A DNA stretch of 64,000 nucleotides from Nonomuraea jabiensis (GTDB lineage: Bacteria > Actinomycetota > Actinomycetes > Streptosporangiales > Streptosporangiaceae). The first letter of the stretch is position 1; every line of letters starts with the position of its first letter. Positions 1-8,300 of this stretch are shown piece after piece. The notes below the pieces were generated by a model. That model searched no databases and was not told the DNA's origin. It saw nothing but the letters and a program-made list of their open reading frames with translations. The stretch is taken from NCBI RefSeq assembly GCF_014204795.1, contig NZ_JACHMB010000001.1, forward strand, positions 10,366,501-10,430,500, in the 5' to 3' direction. The position numbers were made by a program, and so were the translations under genes.

Positions 1-94
1 CTGTCAGGTTCGCGGGTCACAGATGTCCTTCCGGGTTTGTCGGTGCCGGGCGATACCGTGGTGGTCTCGTTACCGAGCGTGGGAGGTGGGGTGG

Positions 95-1291
95 GTGCGC
101 AGGTCGTTCAAGTTCCTGCTGCGCCCCACCAGCAAGCAGGCCGCCGCGTTCGCACGGTGCCTGGAAGACCACCGGCAGCTGTACAACGCCGCTCTCGAAC
201 ACCGCCGTACGGCCTACCGTAAAGCCGGGGTGGCGGTGCGTTACGGCGAGCAGTCGGCGGAGCTGAAGCACATCCGCGCCGACGATCCCGGCGGTCAGGG
301 CCGGTGGTCGTTCTCCTCCCAGCAGGCCACGCTGCGCAGGCTGGACAAGGCGTACCGGGCGTTCTTCGACCGCGTCAAAGCAGGCCGCACGCCAGGGTTG
401 CCGCGTTTCAGGGGGCGGGGCTGGTTCGACACGGTCGAGTGGCCCAAGGACGGCGACGGCTGCCGGTGGGATTGCCAACCCGAGCACCCGACGGCCGCTT
501 TCGTCCGTCTGCAGGGCGTCGGGCATGTGCGGGTCCACCGGCACCGCCGGGTGCTCGGCACCGTCAAGACGATCAGCGTCAAGAGGGAAGGCGCCCGCTG
601 GTTCGTCGTGCTGTCGCGCGATGACGTGCCCGCACACACCCTTCCCGCCACGGGCGCGGTCGCGGATATTGACATGGGTGTCGCCTCGCTGGCCACGACC
701 AGCGACGGCGACCACCTCGACAACCAGCGCCACCTCGCCACCTCCGCGAGCCGTCTGGCAGCGGCCCAGCGGAACCTGGCCGGTAGGAAACGAGGATCGA
801 AGCGGCGCGGTAAGGCTGTCGCGCGGGTGGCGGCCTTGCATGCCAAGGTGCGGCGGCAACGCCTTGATGCGGCGCACAAGGCCGCGCTCGCGCTGGTTCG
901 CGGCTACGACGTGATCGTGCACGAAACGCTGAACGTGGCGGGCATGACCCGGCGTGCCGCGCCGAAACCGGACGGCGAAGGCGGCTACCTGCCTAACAGG
1001 CAAGCGGCTAAATCCGGGCTGAACAAGAGCATTCTCGACGCGGGTTGGTCGGCGTTCTTGACGATCCTGTCGCACAAGGCTGAAAGCGCCGGTCGGCAGC
1101 TGATCGCGGTGAACCCGGCCAACACCTCTCGTACGTGCTCGCGTTGCGGGCACTGCGCGAAGGACAACCGCGTCACCCAGGCCGTCTTCCGATGTACGGG
1201 GTGCGGGTTTTGCGCGCACGCCGACGTGAACGCGGCGATCAACATCTTGAGGGCAGGGCTTGCCCTTCGCGAGGCTGCGCAAGCGGCTTAG
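95..1291 (+). CDS. tnpB: RNA-guided endonuclease TnpB (IS605/IS1341 OrfB family)
   Basis: TnpB proteins are transposon-encoded, RNA-guided DNA nucleases related to Cas12. The RuvC triad is intact: Asp193 in DIDMG, Glu277 in HETLNV and Asp377 in HADVNAAINI. A zinc ribbon (CSRC, then CTGC) lies between the last two. At 398 residues it has full family length. I chose the GTG at 95 because GGGAGGT at 81-87 is well placed; the ATG at 23 adds a non-homologous tail. No TnpA transposase gene accompanies it within the window, although less than 100 bp is visible upstream, so it is either a lone IS1341-type element or one whose tnpA lies outside. It lies 51 bp beyond the end of the convergent eCIS hub gene. 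Family assignment is firm; activity is inferred from the intact residues. Confidence 0.95.
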   Translation: MRRSFKFLLRPTSKQAAAFARCLEDHRQLYNAALEHRRTAYRKAGVAVRYGEQSAELKHIRADDPGGQGRWSFSSQQATLRRLDKAYRAFFDRVKAGRTPGLPRFRGRGWFDTVEWPKDGDGCRWDCQPEHPTAAFVRLQGVGHVRVHRHRRVLGTVKTISVKREGARWFVVLSRDDVPAHTLPATGAVADIDMGVASLATTSDGDHLDNQRHLATSASRLAAAQRNLAGRKRGSKRRGKAVARVAALHAKVRRQRLDAAHKAALALVRGYDVIVHETLNVAGMTRRAAPKPDGEGGYLPNRQAAKSGLNKSILDAGWSAFLTILSHKAESAGRQLIAVNPANTSRTCSRCGHCAKDNRVTQAVFRCTGCGFCAHADVNAAINILRAGLALREAAQAA

Positions 1292-1328
1292 CGAGAAGCC
1301 GCTCCCTTCAGGGAACGGAGGAGTCACG
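1230..1328 (+). ncRNA. Putative omega-RNA (reRNA) scaffold at the transposon right end
   Basis: TnpB guide RNAs start inside the 3' end of tnpB and run through the transposon right end into flanking DNA, which supplies the guide. Just after the tnpB stop, CCGCTCCCT (1299-1307) pairs with AGGGAACGG (1310-1318) across a 2-nt loop, with one C-A mismatch. GGAGGAGTCAC follows and ends at about 1328. This arrangement is typical of right ends of actinobacterial tnpB elements. The 5' boundary given here is approximate. The guide would begin around 1328-1330 and read toward the stop codon of the eCIS hub gene. Confidence 0.55.
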
Positions 1329-1342
1329 TTCATGGCAGGTCC

Positions 1343-2452
1343 TTAGGAGAGGGGCAGGAACGCGTTGCGGGTGAGGGTGAACTGCTGGGTGTATCCGCCG
1401 CGGGTGATGTCGTGGGTGACGCTCTTGACGAAGTAGGTGCCGTCGTAGCCGAGGCCGGCGCCGCGTACCGTGACGGGACGGCGGGCGCGCAGCGGCCGGC
1501 CGTAGCGCAGCACGTCCAGCGTGCCCTGCCCGCTGATCACCTCGTAGCTGTCGGCGGCCCTGGCCAGCGCGACCAGTCCCGCCTCCAGGGGGGACAGCTT
1601 GGCCAGGCCCCTGACCACCGACGCCTTCAGCGGCAGCGGCTTGCGGGCGCCCATCGGCGGGTTGACGGGGGTGACGTCCGGGATGGGGATGGGGACGGGG
1701 AACTTGGTGACCGGCTCCTGGACCAGCGCCACGTACTGCGTCGCGGAGAACCCGTCGAAGGTGAACGTCAGCGTCTCGACGTTGGTGGTCGCGTCGGCGT
1801 TGGCCCACAGGGTGGGCTGTGGCGGCCCGGCCTTGACCAGCGGCCCCCAGTACGCGTAGTTGACGCCGGGGTCCGGCCCCGGCTCGACGTAGAACTGGTA
1901 GCCGACCTGCGCCGCGAGCGCCTTGACGTAGGCCAGGTCGGTGCCCTGCTGCGAGGGGATGGACTCCATCGGGTTCGGGGTGACCAGCTTGACGCTCGGC
2001 ACGATCCGCGGGACGAGCCCGTACATCGGGTATTTGGCGCAGATCATGGCAACCCGCACCTCCGGCGGCAGGCCCATGTACGGCACCCCGGTGAAGTCGA
2101 CGACGTCCATCATCCGGGAGACGTCCTCGCCGGTGAGCGTGAGCCGCGCCTGCCCGGGTTCGGCGGACGGCGTCACCTCGTGCCGGGTGACGACGCCGTC
2201 CATCAGCACGGTGGCCTGGCCTCTGATCGTCACCACGATCTGCGCCCGGGCCGGCGGGTCGAGCGCCCCCGAGGGCAGCAGCTCGCGGAACAGCAGCGAC
2301 CTCTTGCCCATGCCGAACGACAGCCGGAACCCGCCCGGCTGCCCCACGCCCTCGCTCACCTGCACCGACAGCAGCGCGTCCACGACCTCGCGCGGCACCC
2401 GCTCGGCCCGCACCGCGCCGAGCCTGAGCGACAGCAGCAGCTCAGAAGCCAT
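1343..2452 (-). CDS. eCIS baseplate hub protein (phage late-control gpD / VgrG-like)
   Basis: This 369-residue protein resembles the gpD/gp27-like hub at the tip of contractile tails, which holds the spike and the end of the inner tube. The C-terminal part (GYDGTYFVKSVTHDITRGGYTQQF) carries the conserved ending of gpD-like proteins, and the middle has the TDLAYVKALAAQVGYQFYVEPG stretch found in phage late-control D proteins. The start overlaps the end of the upstream LysM gene by 11 bp, so the two are translationally coupled. In related actinobacterial clusters, baseplate genes follow the hub; here transcription runs into the tnpB element and the window edge instead. Family assignment is from pattern recognition. 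Confidence 0.82.
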   Translation of the reverse strand: MASELLLSLRLGAVRAERVPREVVDALLSVQVSEGVGQPGGFRLSFGMGKRSLLFRELLPSGALDPPARAQIVVTIRGQATVLMDGVVTRHEVTPSAEPGQARLTLTGEDVSRMMDVVDFTGVPYMGLPPEVRVAMICAKYPMYGLVPRIVPSVKLVTPNPMESIPSQQGTDLAYVKALAAQVGYQFYVEPGPDPGVNYAYWGPLVKAGPPQPTLWANADATTNVETLTFTFDGFSATQYVALVQEPVTKFPVPIPIPDVTPVNPPMGARKPLPLKASVVRGLAKLSPLEAGLVALARAADSYEVISGQGTLDVLRYGRPLRARRPVTVRGAGLGYDGTYFVKSVTHDITRGGYTQQFTLTRNAFLPLS

Positions 2453-2756
2453 GCGGGCTCCCGGTGGTCGCGGTGGGCAGCGCGACGTCGAGCCGCCGTC
2501 CCGGTCGGGCGGTGAGGTCGGCGGGGTCGAGCACCGGGTTGGCGTCCGCGATCTGCCAGAAGCGCTCGGGGTCGCTGAGGTGCAGCGCGGCGATCCGGTC
2601 CAGGCGGTCGCCGTCGCGCACCACGTGCACGGCGATCACGGTGAGCGTGCGCCGGTCCGGCAGGAACCTGCGGCGCACGTACGGGATCGGCTCCCCGCCC
2701 TCCGGCCGGTGGGTGGCGATCTCGATCCCCTGGTAGCGACTGGACGCGGTGAACAT
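2442..2756 (-). CDS. LysM-type eCIS baseplate protein
   Basis: A 104-residue protein with a LysM-like core (VVRDGDRLDRIAALHLSDPERFWQIADANP, about residues 45-75) near its end. Small LysM or gpX-like proteins sit between the tube-end protein and the hub in contractile tails, where they help join inner tube and baseplate. The start ATG overlaps the upstream TGA by one base (TGATG), and its end overlaps the hub gene. Peptidoglycan binding is not implied by the phage-tail version of this fold. Confidence in family is good; the precise structural position is inferred from operon order. Confidence 0.78.
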   Translation of the reverse strand: MFTASSRYQGIEIATHRPEGGEPIPYVRRRFLPDRRTLTVIAVHVVRDGDRLDRIAALHLSDPERFWQIADANPVLDPADLTARPGRRLDVALPTATTGSPHGF

Positions 2757-3436
2757 CAGGTGCCTCCTGGCGGGCCGTCGAGGCCGAGGGCGCGCAGCTG
2801 GTCGGACGGGTGCAGCGCGGCGAGCTGCTCGCGGCGCCGCTGGTGGCCGATGAACAGCCCGCTCCCCCGATGGGTGAACCCCAGGTCGTCAACGGTGAGG
2901 ATGCGCATCGACAGCGACACCTTGGCCCTGATCGGGTTGAGGTTGGAGTCGAACGCCTCCTCCGTGACGGTGAACTCGGTGAGCCTGACCGGCACCACGC
3001 GCTCGCGGCTCCACACGAAGACCGTCAGCGGCGACTCGACGGGGACGATCTCGAAGGCGCCGTTGCGGGCCGCCTCGTCCTGCGCGATCAGGGCGCCGGC
3101 CGTCGGGTTCACCAGCAGGTCCAGCGTGGCCAGGACGGGCAGCAGGCCGTAGGCGGCGACGGCGTCGTTGCCCGGCGCGAGAGGGTCTTCGAGCTGCGTC
3201 GTCGCGTCGAGTTCGGCTTCGAGCCTGATGGTCTCGTGCGCGGGCCCGCGCAGCCGCAGCGCCTCGCTGCGGTCGCCGGGTTCGGCGCCCACGCCCTGGG
3301 GCTGGAGCGTGCGGGTGATGGTGTCCGGGTTGTACTGCAGGGTGATGACCCTGAGCACCGTGCCGTCGGCTGGGTCGAGCAGGACGAGCCCGCCCCTCGG
3401 CACCACGGGCGTCCCCGGTGCGAACTGCGCGCTCAC
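2756..3436 (-). CDS. eCIS tube-end / baseplate protein (CIS_tube family)
   Basis: This 226-residue protein matches the contractile injection system tube-protein family (Pvc7/gp53-like N-terminal domain). Diagnostic stretches are LQYNPDTITRTLQPQG near residues 33-48 and the later LTEFTVTEEAFDSNLNPIRA, which is shared by this family. It probably caps the baseplate end of the inner tube and binds the LysM partner encoded next. It starts with GTG overlapping the previous stop (GTGA). In PVC-like systems the LysM domain is usually fused to this protein; here it is a separate small gene directly downstream. Confidence 0.82.
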   Translation of the reverse strand: MSAQFAPGTPVVPRGGLVLLDPADGTVLRVITLQYNPDTITRTLQPQGVGAEPGDRSEALRLRGPAHETIRLEAELDATTQLEDPLAPGNDAVAAYGLLPVLATLDLLVNPTAGALIAQDEAARNGAFEIVPVESPLTVFVWSRERVVPVRLTEFTVTEEAFDSNLNPIRAKVSLSMRILTVDDLGFTHRGSGLFIGHQRRREQLAALHPSDQLRALGLDGPPGGT

Positions 3437-3666
3437 CGCTGCCCGCCTCCCGCCAGCCCGTGGATCCCGGCGACGACCGCCTGTGCCAGCCCCGGCGTGG
3501 AGCCGTCGGCGGCGTCCACGCTCAACCGCCGCCGGCGGGCGGGCTCCGCCGTCCCGTCCCCCAGCTCCCGCCGTACGGCCTCGGCCAGGGCGTCGACGAG
3601 CTCCTGCCGGGAGTGGCCCGCCGACTCCAGCACGACCCGGTCGATGTGCAGCACGATGCGCGTCAC
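3433..3666 (-). CDS. Small conserved eCIS operon protein, function unknown
   Basis: This predicted protein has 77 residues and no recognisable domain. It begins with a predicted strand (RIVLHIDRVVLES) followed by an amphipathic helix (ELVDALAEAVRRELG) and a basic RRRR stretch. Its GTG start overlaps the ATPase stop (GTGA) and its own stop overlaps the next GTG, so it is locked into the operon. Its place between the AAA+ ATPase and the tube-end gene suggests an assembly role, but nothing in the sequence proves it. The longer in-frame extension upstream is shadow sequence of the ATPase gene. Confidence 0.65.
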   Translation of the reverse strand: MTRIVLHIDRVVLESAGHSRQELVDALAEAVRRELGDGTAEPARRRRLSVDAADGSTPGLAQAVVAGIHGLAGGGQR

Positions 3667-5777
3667 CGGCCCACCCGCTCGGGGCGCGGGACCGTCAGCG
3701 GCAGGCCCAGCTTGCGGAACTCCGTCCGCGCCGCGGCGAGCACCGTCGCGGTGTCGACGGGCTCGCCGGCGTCCGCGGCGAGGAACGCGGCGCCCAGCGC
3801 GATCGCCTGTACGGCGGCGCCCGTGACCGGCAGGTCCACGAGCGCGTCGAGGTCGAGCACGCCGAGCGGCACGCCCGCGGGGAAGGCCGCCGACCACAGC
3901 CGCCTGCGCTCCTCCCGCCCCGGCATCGGGAAGTCGACGACGAACCGCAGCCGCCGCAGGAAGGCCGGGTCCAGCGCGGCACGCAGGTTGGTGGCCAGCA
4001 CCGCCACCCCCTCGTAGGCCTCCATCCGCTGGAGCAGGTAGCTGACCTCGATGTTGGCGTAGCGGTCATGGCTGTCACGCACCTCGCTGCGGCGCCCGAA
4101 CAGCGCGTCGGCCTCGTCGAACAGCAGCAGCGCGCCGCCGTCCTCCGCCGCGTCGAAGACCCTGCGCAGGTTCTTCTCGGTCTCGCCGATGTACTTGTCG
4201 ACCACGGCCGACAGATCGACGCGGTAGAGGTCCTGGCCGAGCTCGTGGGCGAGCACCTCGGCCGCGAACGTCTTGCCCGTCCCGCTGGGGCCGCTGAACA
4301 GCGCGGTGACGCCGTTGCCGCGTGCCCTGCGCTCCCCGTACCCCCAGGTGGACATGACCGTGGCGCGGTGCCGCACCTGCGCGACGAGCCCGCGCAGCAG
4401 GTCCGTCTGCTCGCCGGGCAGCACCAGGTCCTCCCACCTGGCCTGCGGGACAGTCCGCCGGGCCAGGGCCTCCAGCCTGGGCCTGGCCGAGGTGCGGCAG
4501 GCCGCCCACAGGCGCGCCCGCCCGTCGGGGCTGTCGAGCACGGGCCGCAGGGCGGTGGCGATGCGGTGGACGGCGGGCACGCTCAGCCGGAACTGGCCGG
4601 CCAGCGCGCGCGGCGCCCCCTCCAGGGGCAGCCCGGTCGCGGCGGCCCACAGCTCGGCCTGCTCGGCCAGGGTCGGCCGGCTGACGTCCACCACGGACGT
4701 GGCCCGGCCGGCGACCGGCCACACCTCGCGCGTGGCCAGCAGGACGAGCCCGCCTGCCTGGGACAGGAAGCGCCGCAGCGCCGCGGCGGTGGCGGGGTCG
4801 GCCAGGTCGGCGTCCACGGCGTCGAGCAGCAGCGCCATCGGCAGCAGCAGGCTTTCGCGCTGCCACAGCCTGGCCACCAGGTCCTGATCCGTCCCCGCCG
4901 CCACGAGCGCGCTGACCGGCAGGTGGTACAGCTCGCGGTTGAGCAGCGCCATGGCCCGTACGGCGACCAGCTCGCAGCTCGGCCCGTCGCCGCCGAGCAG
5001 CTGGATCACCGGGAAGCGGCCGTCGGGCGTGTCGGTCAGCGCCGCGCCGACCAGGGCGTCCACCGCGGCCTGGGACGAGGCGGGCAGCCCGAGGCCGGCC
5101 GCCGGGTCGGGGCGGTGCTCGACCAGCCCCGCCAGCCGCTCGTCGAGCCGGTTGAGCCCTCTGATCAGGTCGACGATCCGGTCGTCGGCCCGCAGCGGTA
5201 CGACGGCCAGCGGCTGGGCTCCGGCTCCCACGGGCTCGGCCAGCCGCCAGAACCGCAGGCCCCGTTCGGGCGAGAGCACGTCCCAGCGGGCGTCGTCGAA
5301 CAGGCGCAGCGCCAGGGCGAACGTGGGCGCGGGCTCCCCCTGCGCGGCGGCGATCAGCGCGGTGATGCCGGGCTCGATCGCGGGGGCGGCGCACAGCAGC
5401 AGCACGTCCCGTTCGAAGTCGGTCAGCCCCAGCCGCTCGGCGATCTGCGCCAGGGCGGGCGCCCCGAGGCCCGCCATCGCCCGGGCCGCGGCCTCCCGCG
5501 CGCCCGCCATCGCCTCGGCCGCGCCCTGCCGGGCGCCCGCAGACACCTGCACCGCGGTCTCCGGCTCTGCCTGTCCGCTGGTGGAGGGCGCGTCGGCGGA
5601 GCGGTCGCGGGTCCTGCGCCACCCCCGTTTCGACCCGAGCGGCTCCATCTCGAGGGGCTCGGCCGGAGTTGGAGCCGGGGGCGGCGGCGTGAGGCCGGCG
5701 AGCCGGACGGCCAGCCAGTCCAGGGACGCCTTCAGGTAGGCGCCGTTGGCCTGCTCCCAGGTGGGCGCGTCGCTCAT
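3663..5777 (-). CDS. eCIS AAA+ ATPase (Pvc15/Cis15 type)
   Basis: A 704-residue AAA+ ATPase. The first ~440 residues are an Ala/Leu-rich helical domain; the AAA+ core spans roughly 460-650. Walker A is SGPSGTGKT with Lys502, Walker B is LLLFDEADALF, and arginine-finger-like residues follow in the RRLRFVVDFPMPG stretch. Every eCIS cluster of the PVC type has such an ATPase. It is proposed to help assembly or effector loading and is not part of the finished particle. The ATG overlaps the stop of the DUF4255 gene as ATGA. An in-frame upstream extension to 7331 is a shadow of other genes. Confidence 0.93.
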   Translation of the reverse strand: MSDAPTWEQANGAYLKASLDWLAVRLAGLTPPPPAPTPAEPLEMEPLGSKRGWRRTRDRSADAPSTSGQAEPETAVQVSAGARQGAAEAMAGAREAAARAMAGLGAPALAQIAERLGLTDFERDVLLLCAAPAIEPGITALIAAAQGEPAPTFALALRLFDDARWDVLSPERGLRFWRLAEPVGAGAQPLAVVPLRADDRIVDLIRGLNRLDERLAGLVEHRPDPAAGLGLPASSQAAVDALVGAALTDTPDGRFPVIQLLGGDGPSCELVAVRAMALLNRELYHLPVSALVAAGTDQDLVARLWQRESLLLPMALLLDAVDADLADPATAAALRRFLSQAGGLVLLATREVWPVAGRATSVVDVSRPTLAEQAELWAAATGLPLEGAPRALAGQFRLSVPAVHRIATALRPVLDSPDGRARLWAACRTSARPRLEALARRTVPQARWEDLVLPGEQTDLLRGLVAQVRHRATVMSTWGYGERRARGNGVTALFSGPSGTGKTFAAEVLAHELGQDLYRVDLSAVVDKYIGETEKNLRRVFDAAEDGGALLLFDEADALFGRRSEVRDSHDRYANIEVSYLLQRMEAYEGVAVLATNLRAALDPAFLRRLRFVVDFPMPGREERRRLWSAAFPAGVPLGVLDLDALVDLPVTGAAVQAIALGAAFLAADAGEPVDTATVLAAARTEFRKLGLPLTVPRPERVGR

Positions 5778-6961
5778 GGGATCACCACCTCTGCCGTGGG
5801 GCCGGTCTTGAAGGCGCCCGTGGCGCGGTCGACGATGTCGGTGTCGACGCCGTCCACGCGGACGCGGACCTTGTACGTGCCCGGCGGGATCGCGGCGACG
5901 ACCGAGAGCGTGCCGGTGCCGGCGGTCAGCAGGGGCACCGGCAGGTGCAGGCCGCCCACGAGGACGGCCGCCTGCTGGCCGACCAGCACGGGATCGGCGA
6001 CGGTGGCGGTCACCGTGGTCCTGGCCGGGGTGCCACCGGCGGGGGTGGCGGCGAGGGCGACGATCTCGGGGGCAACGGCCAGCGGCACCTCGTTGGTGGG
6101 CACCCCGCCGGACGCGGGCGTCAGGGAGATCGCCCACGGTCCCGCGGGCAGCCCGGTGGCGGGCAGCGCGACGGCAACCTCGTCGGGTCCCGGGGACGGG
6201 AGGTGGACCTCGGCCGTGGCCGGCACCCGCAGATGACGCAGGTGGGCCGCGAGAGCCCCCGGGGGCAGGTTGCGCACGCTCAGCGTGACGGTCTCGCCGG
6301 GCAGCGCGACCGGGCTCCCCGGCACGCCGTACCGGATGCCGGTGAGCGCCGGGAACGGCGAGGCGGCGTCCGGGTGGGCGACCGGCGACCTGCCGTCGGG
6401 GCCGCGCTTGAGCACGGGCAGCGGCGCGGCGCCGGGCGCGGGGTTGTCGATGAGCACCGCCGAGACCTGGTACGACGCCGAGACCCGGTACGGCGTGGCG
6501 AACGCGGTCCACATCTTGGCGATGTCGTCCTGGCTCAGCGACTCGAAGCTGACCTTCACGTTCTCGAGCTGCAGGTGCAGGTCGCTGCCTGGCAGCGGGA
6601 TCGCCGTGGCGGCCCGGATCTCCTCCCCCGGCAGGATCGGGGTGTCGTGCAGGGCCAGCATCGCGGCGCCGAGCAACTCGTGGGCGGTGCCCTCGTCGTT
6701 GCTGTAGGCGGCCAGCAGGTAGTGCAGGACGAGCGGGAGCAGCGGCCTGGGCGACTCCCCGGGCGGCGAGCCGGGCGGGTCGGCGTTGCGGAAGGAGGGA
6801 TGCATGTCGGTGCGGTACAGGAACAGGTTCACGTGGTCGCCGTTGACCTCGTCGGGCGCGCGGTCCGGCGGCACGATGGTCACCTGCGGGCCGCCGAGCC
6901 GGTTGAAGATCCTGGCGCGCAGCGCGGCGGTCACGGCGGCGATGGCGAGGGAATTGCTCAT
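5774..6961 (-). CDS. eCIS tail-terminator / cap protein with DUF4255 domain (Pvc16 type)
   Basis: The N-terminal ~185 residues match DUF4255 (Pvc16_N): VNLFLYRTDMHPSFRN, LLPLVLHYLLAAY and the LPGEEIR region are characteristic. In PVC-like particles this protein caps the distal end of sheath and tube. The C-terminal ~200 residues contain two repeated beta-rich Ig/IPT-like segments (starting near YGVPGSPVALPGETVTLSV and near EIVALAATPAGG), so the protein is longer than the minimal cap. It starts with ATG overlapping the preceding stop (ATGA) and ends overlapping the ATPase start. Extra Ig-like domains could decorate the outer end of the particle; that is inference. Confidence 0.9.
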   Translation of the reverse strand: MSNSLAIAAVTAALRARIFNRLGGPQVTIVPPDRAPDEVNGDHVNLFLYRTDMHPSFRNADPPGSPPGESPRPLLPLVLHYLLAAYSNDEGTAHELLGAAMLALHDTPILPGEEIRAATAIPLPGSDLHLQLENVKVSFESLSQDDIAKMWTAFATPYRVSASYQVSAVLIDNPAPGAAPLPVLKRGPDGRSPVAHPDAASPFPALTGIRYGVPGSPVALPGETVTLSVRNLPPGALAAHLRHLRVPATAEVHLPSPGPDEVAVALPATGLPAGPWAISLTPASGGVPTNEVPLAVAPEIVALAATPAGGTPARTTVTATVADPVLVGQQAAVLVGGLHLPVPLLTAGTGTLSVVAAIPPGTYKVRVRVDGVDTDIVDRATGAFKTGPTAEVVIP

Positions 6962-7653
6962 GCCAGCTCCCCCTTGCTCCGGCCGCGCAGGTACGCCTGG
7001 AGCACCGAGGCGTGGTCCTTGCGCGGCGGCCTGGCCTGCGGGGCGGCCTGGGCCTGCGGTGCGCGTACCTCGAGCCGCCCGATCGAGATCTCGACCACCG
7101 GGGACGCGGGGGCGTCCGGTGCCGCCTGGGGCCGCGAAGGCCGCGCCGGCGCGGCGAGCACGGGGCCCGCGGCGACCCGCAACAGGGGTGCGCCCGCGGC
7201 GCGCCCGGCCTCGGCGAGGTCGGGGAGCGGGGAGCCGGGCCGGTCAGCGGGGAGCTGCGGCCGCGGCGTGGCGGCTGGGGCGCGGCGCCCTGCGCGCGGC
7301 GCCCGGACGGCGACGGCCGGGTCCACCGCATCGGGCCTGGTCACGGTCGGCACCGGCGGAGCTGCCGGGGTACGCCCGGGCTCCTCGGGGCCGCGCGGGG
7401 ACCGTTCCACGTCGATCTCGCGCTCCTCGTACGCCTCCGTCTCCTGCACGGCGGGCCGCCGGAGTCCCGTCGCGGGGGCTTCTCCGGGCGGCCGGGCGGC
7501 CGGGGCAGGGTCCGGCGCGTCGAAGAGCGCGGCCGGTCGCCCCTGGGCGGGGCCCGCCGGCGGGTGGTCCTCGAACAGCGAGGCCGGGCGGGGACGGATG
7601 CCGGTGACCGGTTCGCGGCTGCGCGCGATCAGCCGCTGGACCAGGCCGCTCAC
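6958..7653 (-). CDS. Proline/alanine-rich eCIS operon protein
   Basis: This 231-residue protein is dominated by Pro, Ala and Arg and looks largely disordered. Only the ends look structured: the N-terminal SGLVQRLIARSRE and a C-terminal helix HASVLQAYLRGRSKG. A short beta segment (VVEISIGRLEVRAP) near residues 185-198 resembles the tail of other phage-associated Pro-rich proteins. It starts at a GTG that overlaps the upstream TGA (GTGA) and ends in an ATGA overlap. A linker or chaperone role in assembly is possible, but its function is unknown. Confidence 0.7.
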   Translation of the reverse strand: MSGLVQRLIARSREPVTGIRPRPASLFEDHPPAGPAQGRPAALFDAPDPAPAARPPGEAPATGLRRPAVQETEAYEEREIDVERSPRGPEEPGRTPAAPPVPTVTRPDAVDPAVAVRAPRAGRRAPAATPRPQLPADRPGSPLPDLAEAGRAAGAPLLRVAAGPVLAAPARPSRPQAAPDAPASPVVEISIGRLEVRAPQAQAAPQARPPRKDHASVLQAYLRGRSKGELA

Positions 7654-8288
7654 GATCTCACCAGCCCCAGGTAGCACTGCCGCCGCCAGGCGCTCAGCGC
7701 CAGGATCTGCGGCTCGGTCCAGCCGTAGGCGGCGGCCAGGTCGTGCACCTCCAGCAGGGTCCGGCGGCACCAGCCGTCCAGCTCCGACCACAGGTAGCTG
7801 ACGATGTCGAAGGGCTCGGCCCACTCCCGCCCGCAGTCGGGGCACGACAGGCACAGCTCGACGTCCACCAGCGGGTCGGCCGCGGCCCAGGCCGCGGCCG
7901 TCTTCTCGGCGTCCCCCGCTTCTGAGCAGCGGCCGACGAGGGCCTCGCACGGGTCGCGCTCGGACAGCGCGGCGGCGACGTCGGCGCTGGTGGGCAGCCG
8001 GCACGGTGCCGAGGACGGCGGGTCGAGCAGTTGCTCCTGGTCGAGGGAGACCTCCACGTCCGTGCCGCACTCCGGGCACGTGGACACGCCGTCCAGGCTC
8101 GCGCCGAACAGCGCGGCACGCAGCTCGAACAGCGCCCGGTCGCGCTGCCCGACGGTCAGGTGGGCCAGCTCGCCCGGGGAGCGGCCCGTACCGGCCGCGA
8201 GCAGGGCGAGGCCCCGCTCCAGCGGCGTGCGGTCCCAGCCCGCCTCCCACGCGTCGAGCAGCTCAGCAGCACCGGCCACCACTGTCAC
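7650..8288 (-). CDS. Cys-rich eCIS assembly protein (T4 baseplate-hub-chaperone-like)
   Basis: This 212-residue protein has two CxxC knuckles, CPECG near residue 71 and CPDCG near residue 149, which could bind one metal ion. Its C-terminus ends in a helix-rich LSAWRRQCYLGLVRS, a pattern common in proteins encoded right after the tube in actinobacterial eCIS operons and in phage baseplate-assembly proteins. It starts at GTG, 12 bp after the tube gene. The particle probably does not contain it; a chaperone or assembly role is inferred from family resemblance and position. Confidence 0.65.
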   Translation of the reverse strand: MTVVAGAAELLDAWEAGWDRTPLERGLALLAAGTGRSPGELAHLTVGQRDRALFELRAALFGASLDGVSTCPECGTDVEVSLDQEQLLDPPSSAPCRLPTSADVAAALSERDPCEALVGRCSEAGDAEKTAAAWAAADPLVDVELCLSCPDCGREWAEPFDIVSYLWSELDGWCRRTLLEVHDLAAAYGWTEPQILALSAWRRQCYLGLVRS

Positions 8289-8300
8289 CAGGACCGCCCC

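Noticed and set aside
1..94. Transposon left end and tnpA upstream of tnpB
   Set aside because: Too little sequence lies before position 95 to identify a left end or a tnpA gene.
3168..6236. Very long plus-strand frame across the eCIS ATPase and DUF4255 genes
   Set aside because: It is antisense to well-supported genes, is low-complexity Arg/Gly/Pro-rich and has no domain. High GC favours such long shadow frames.
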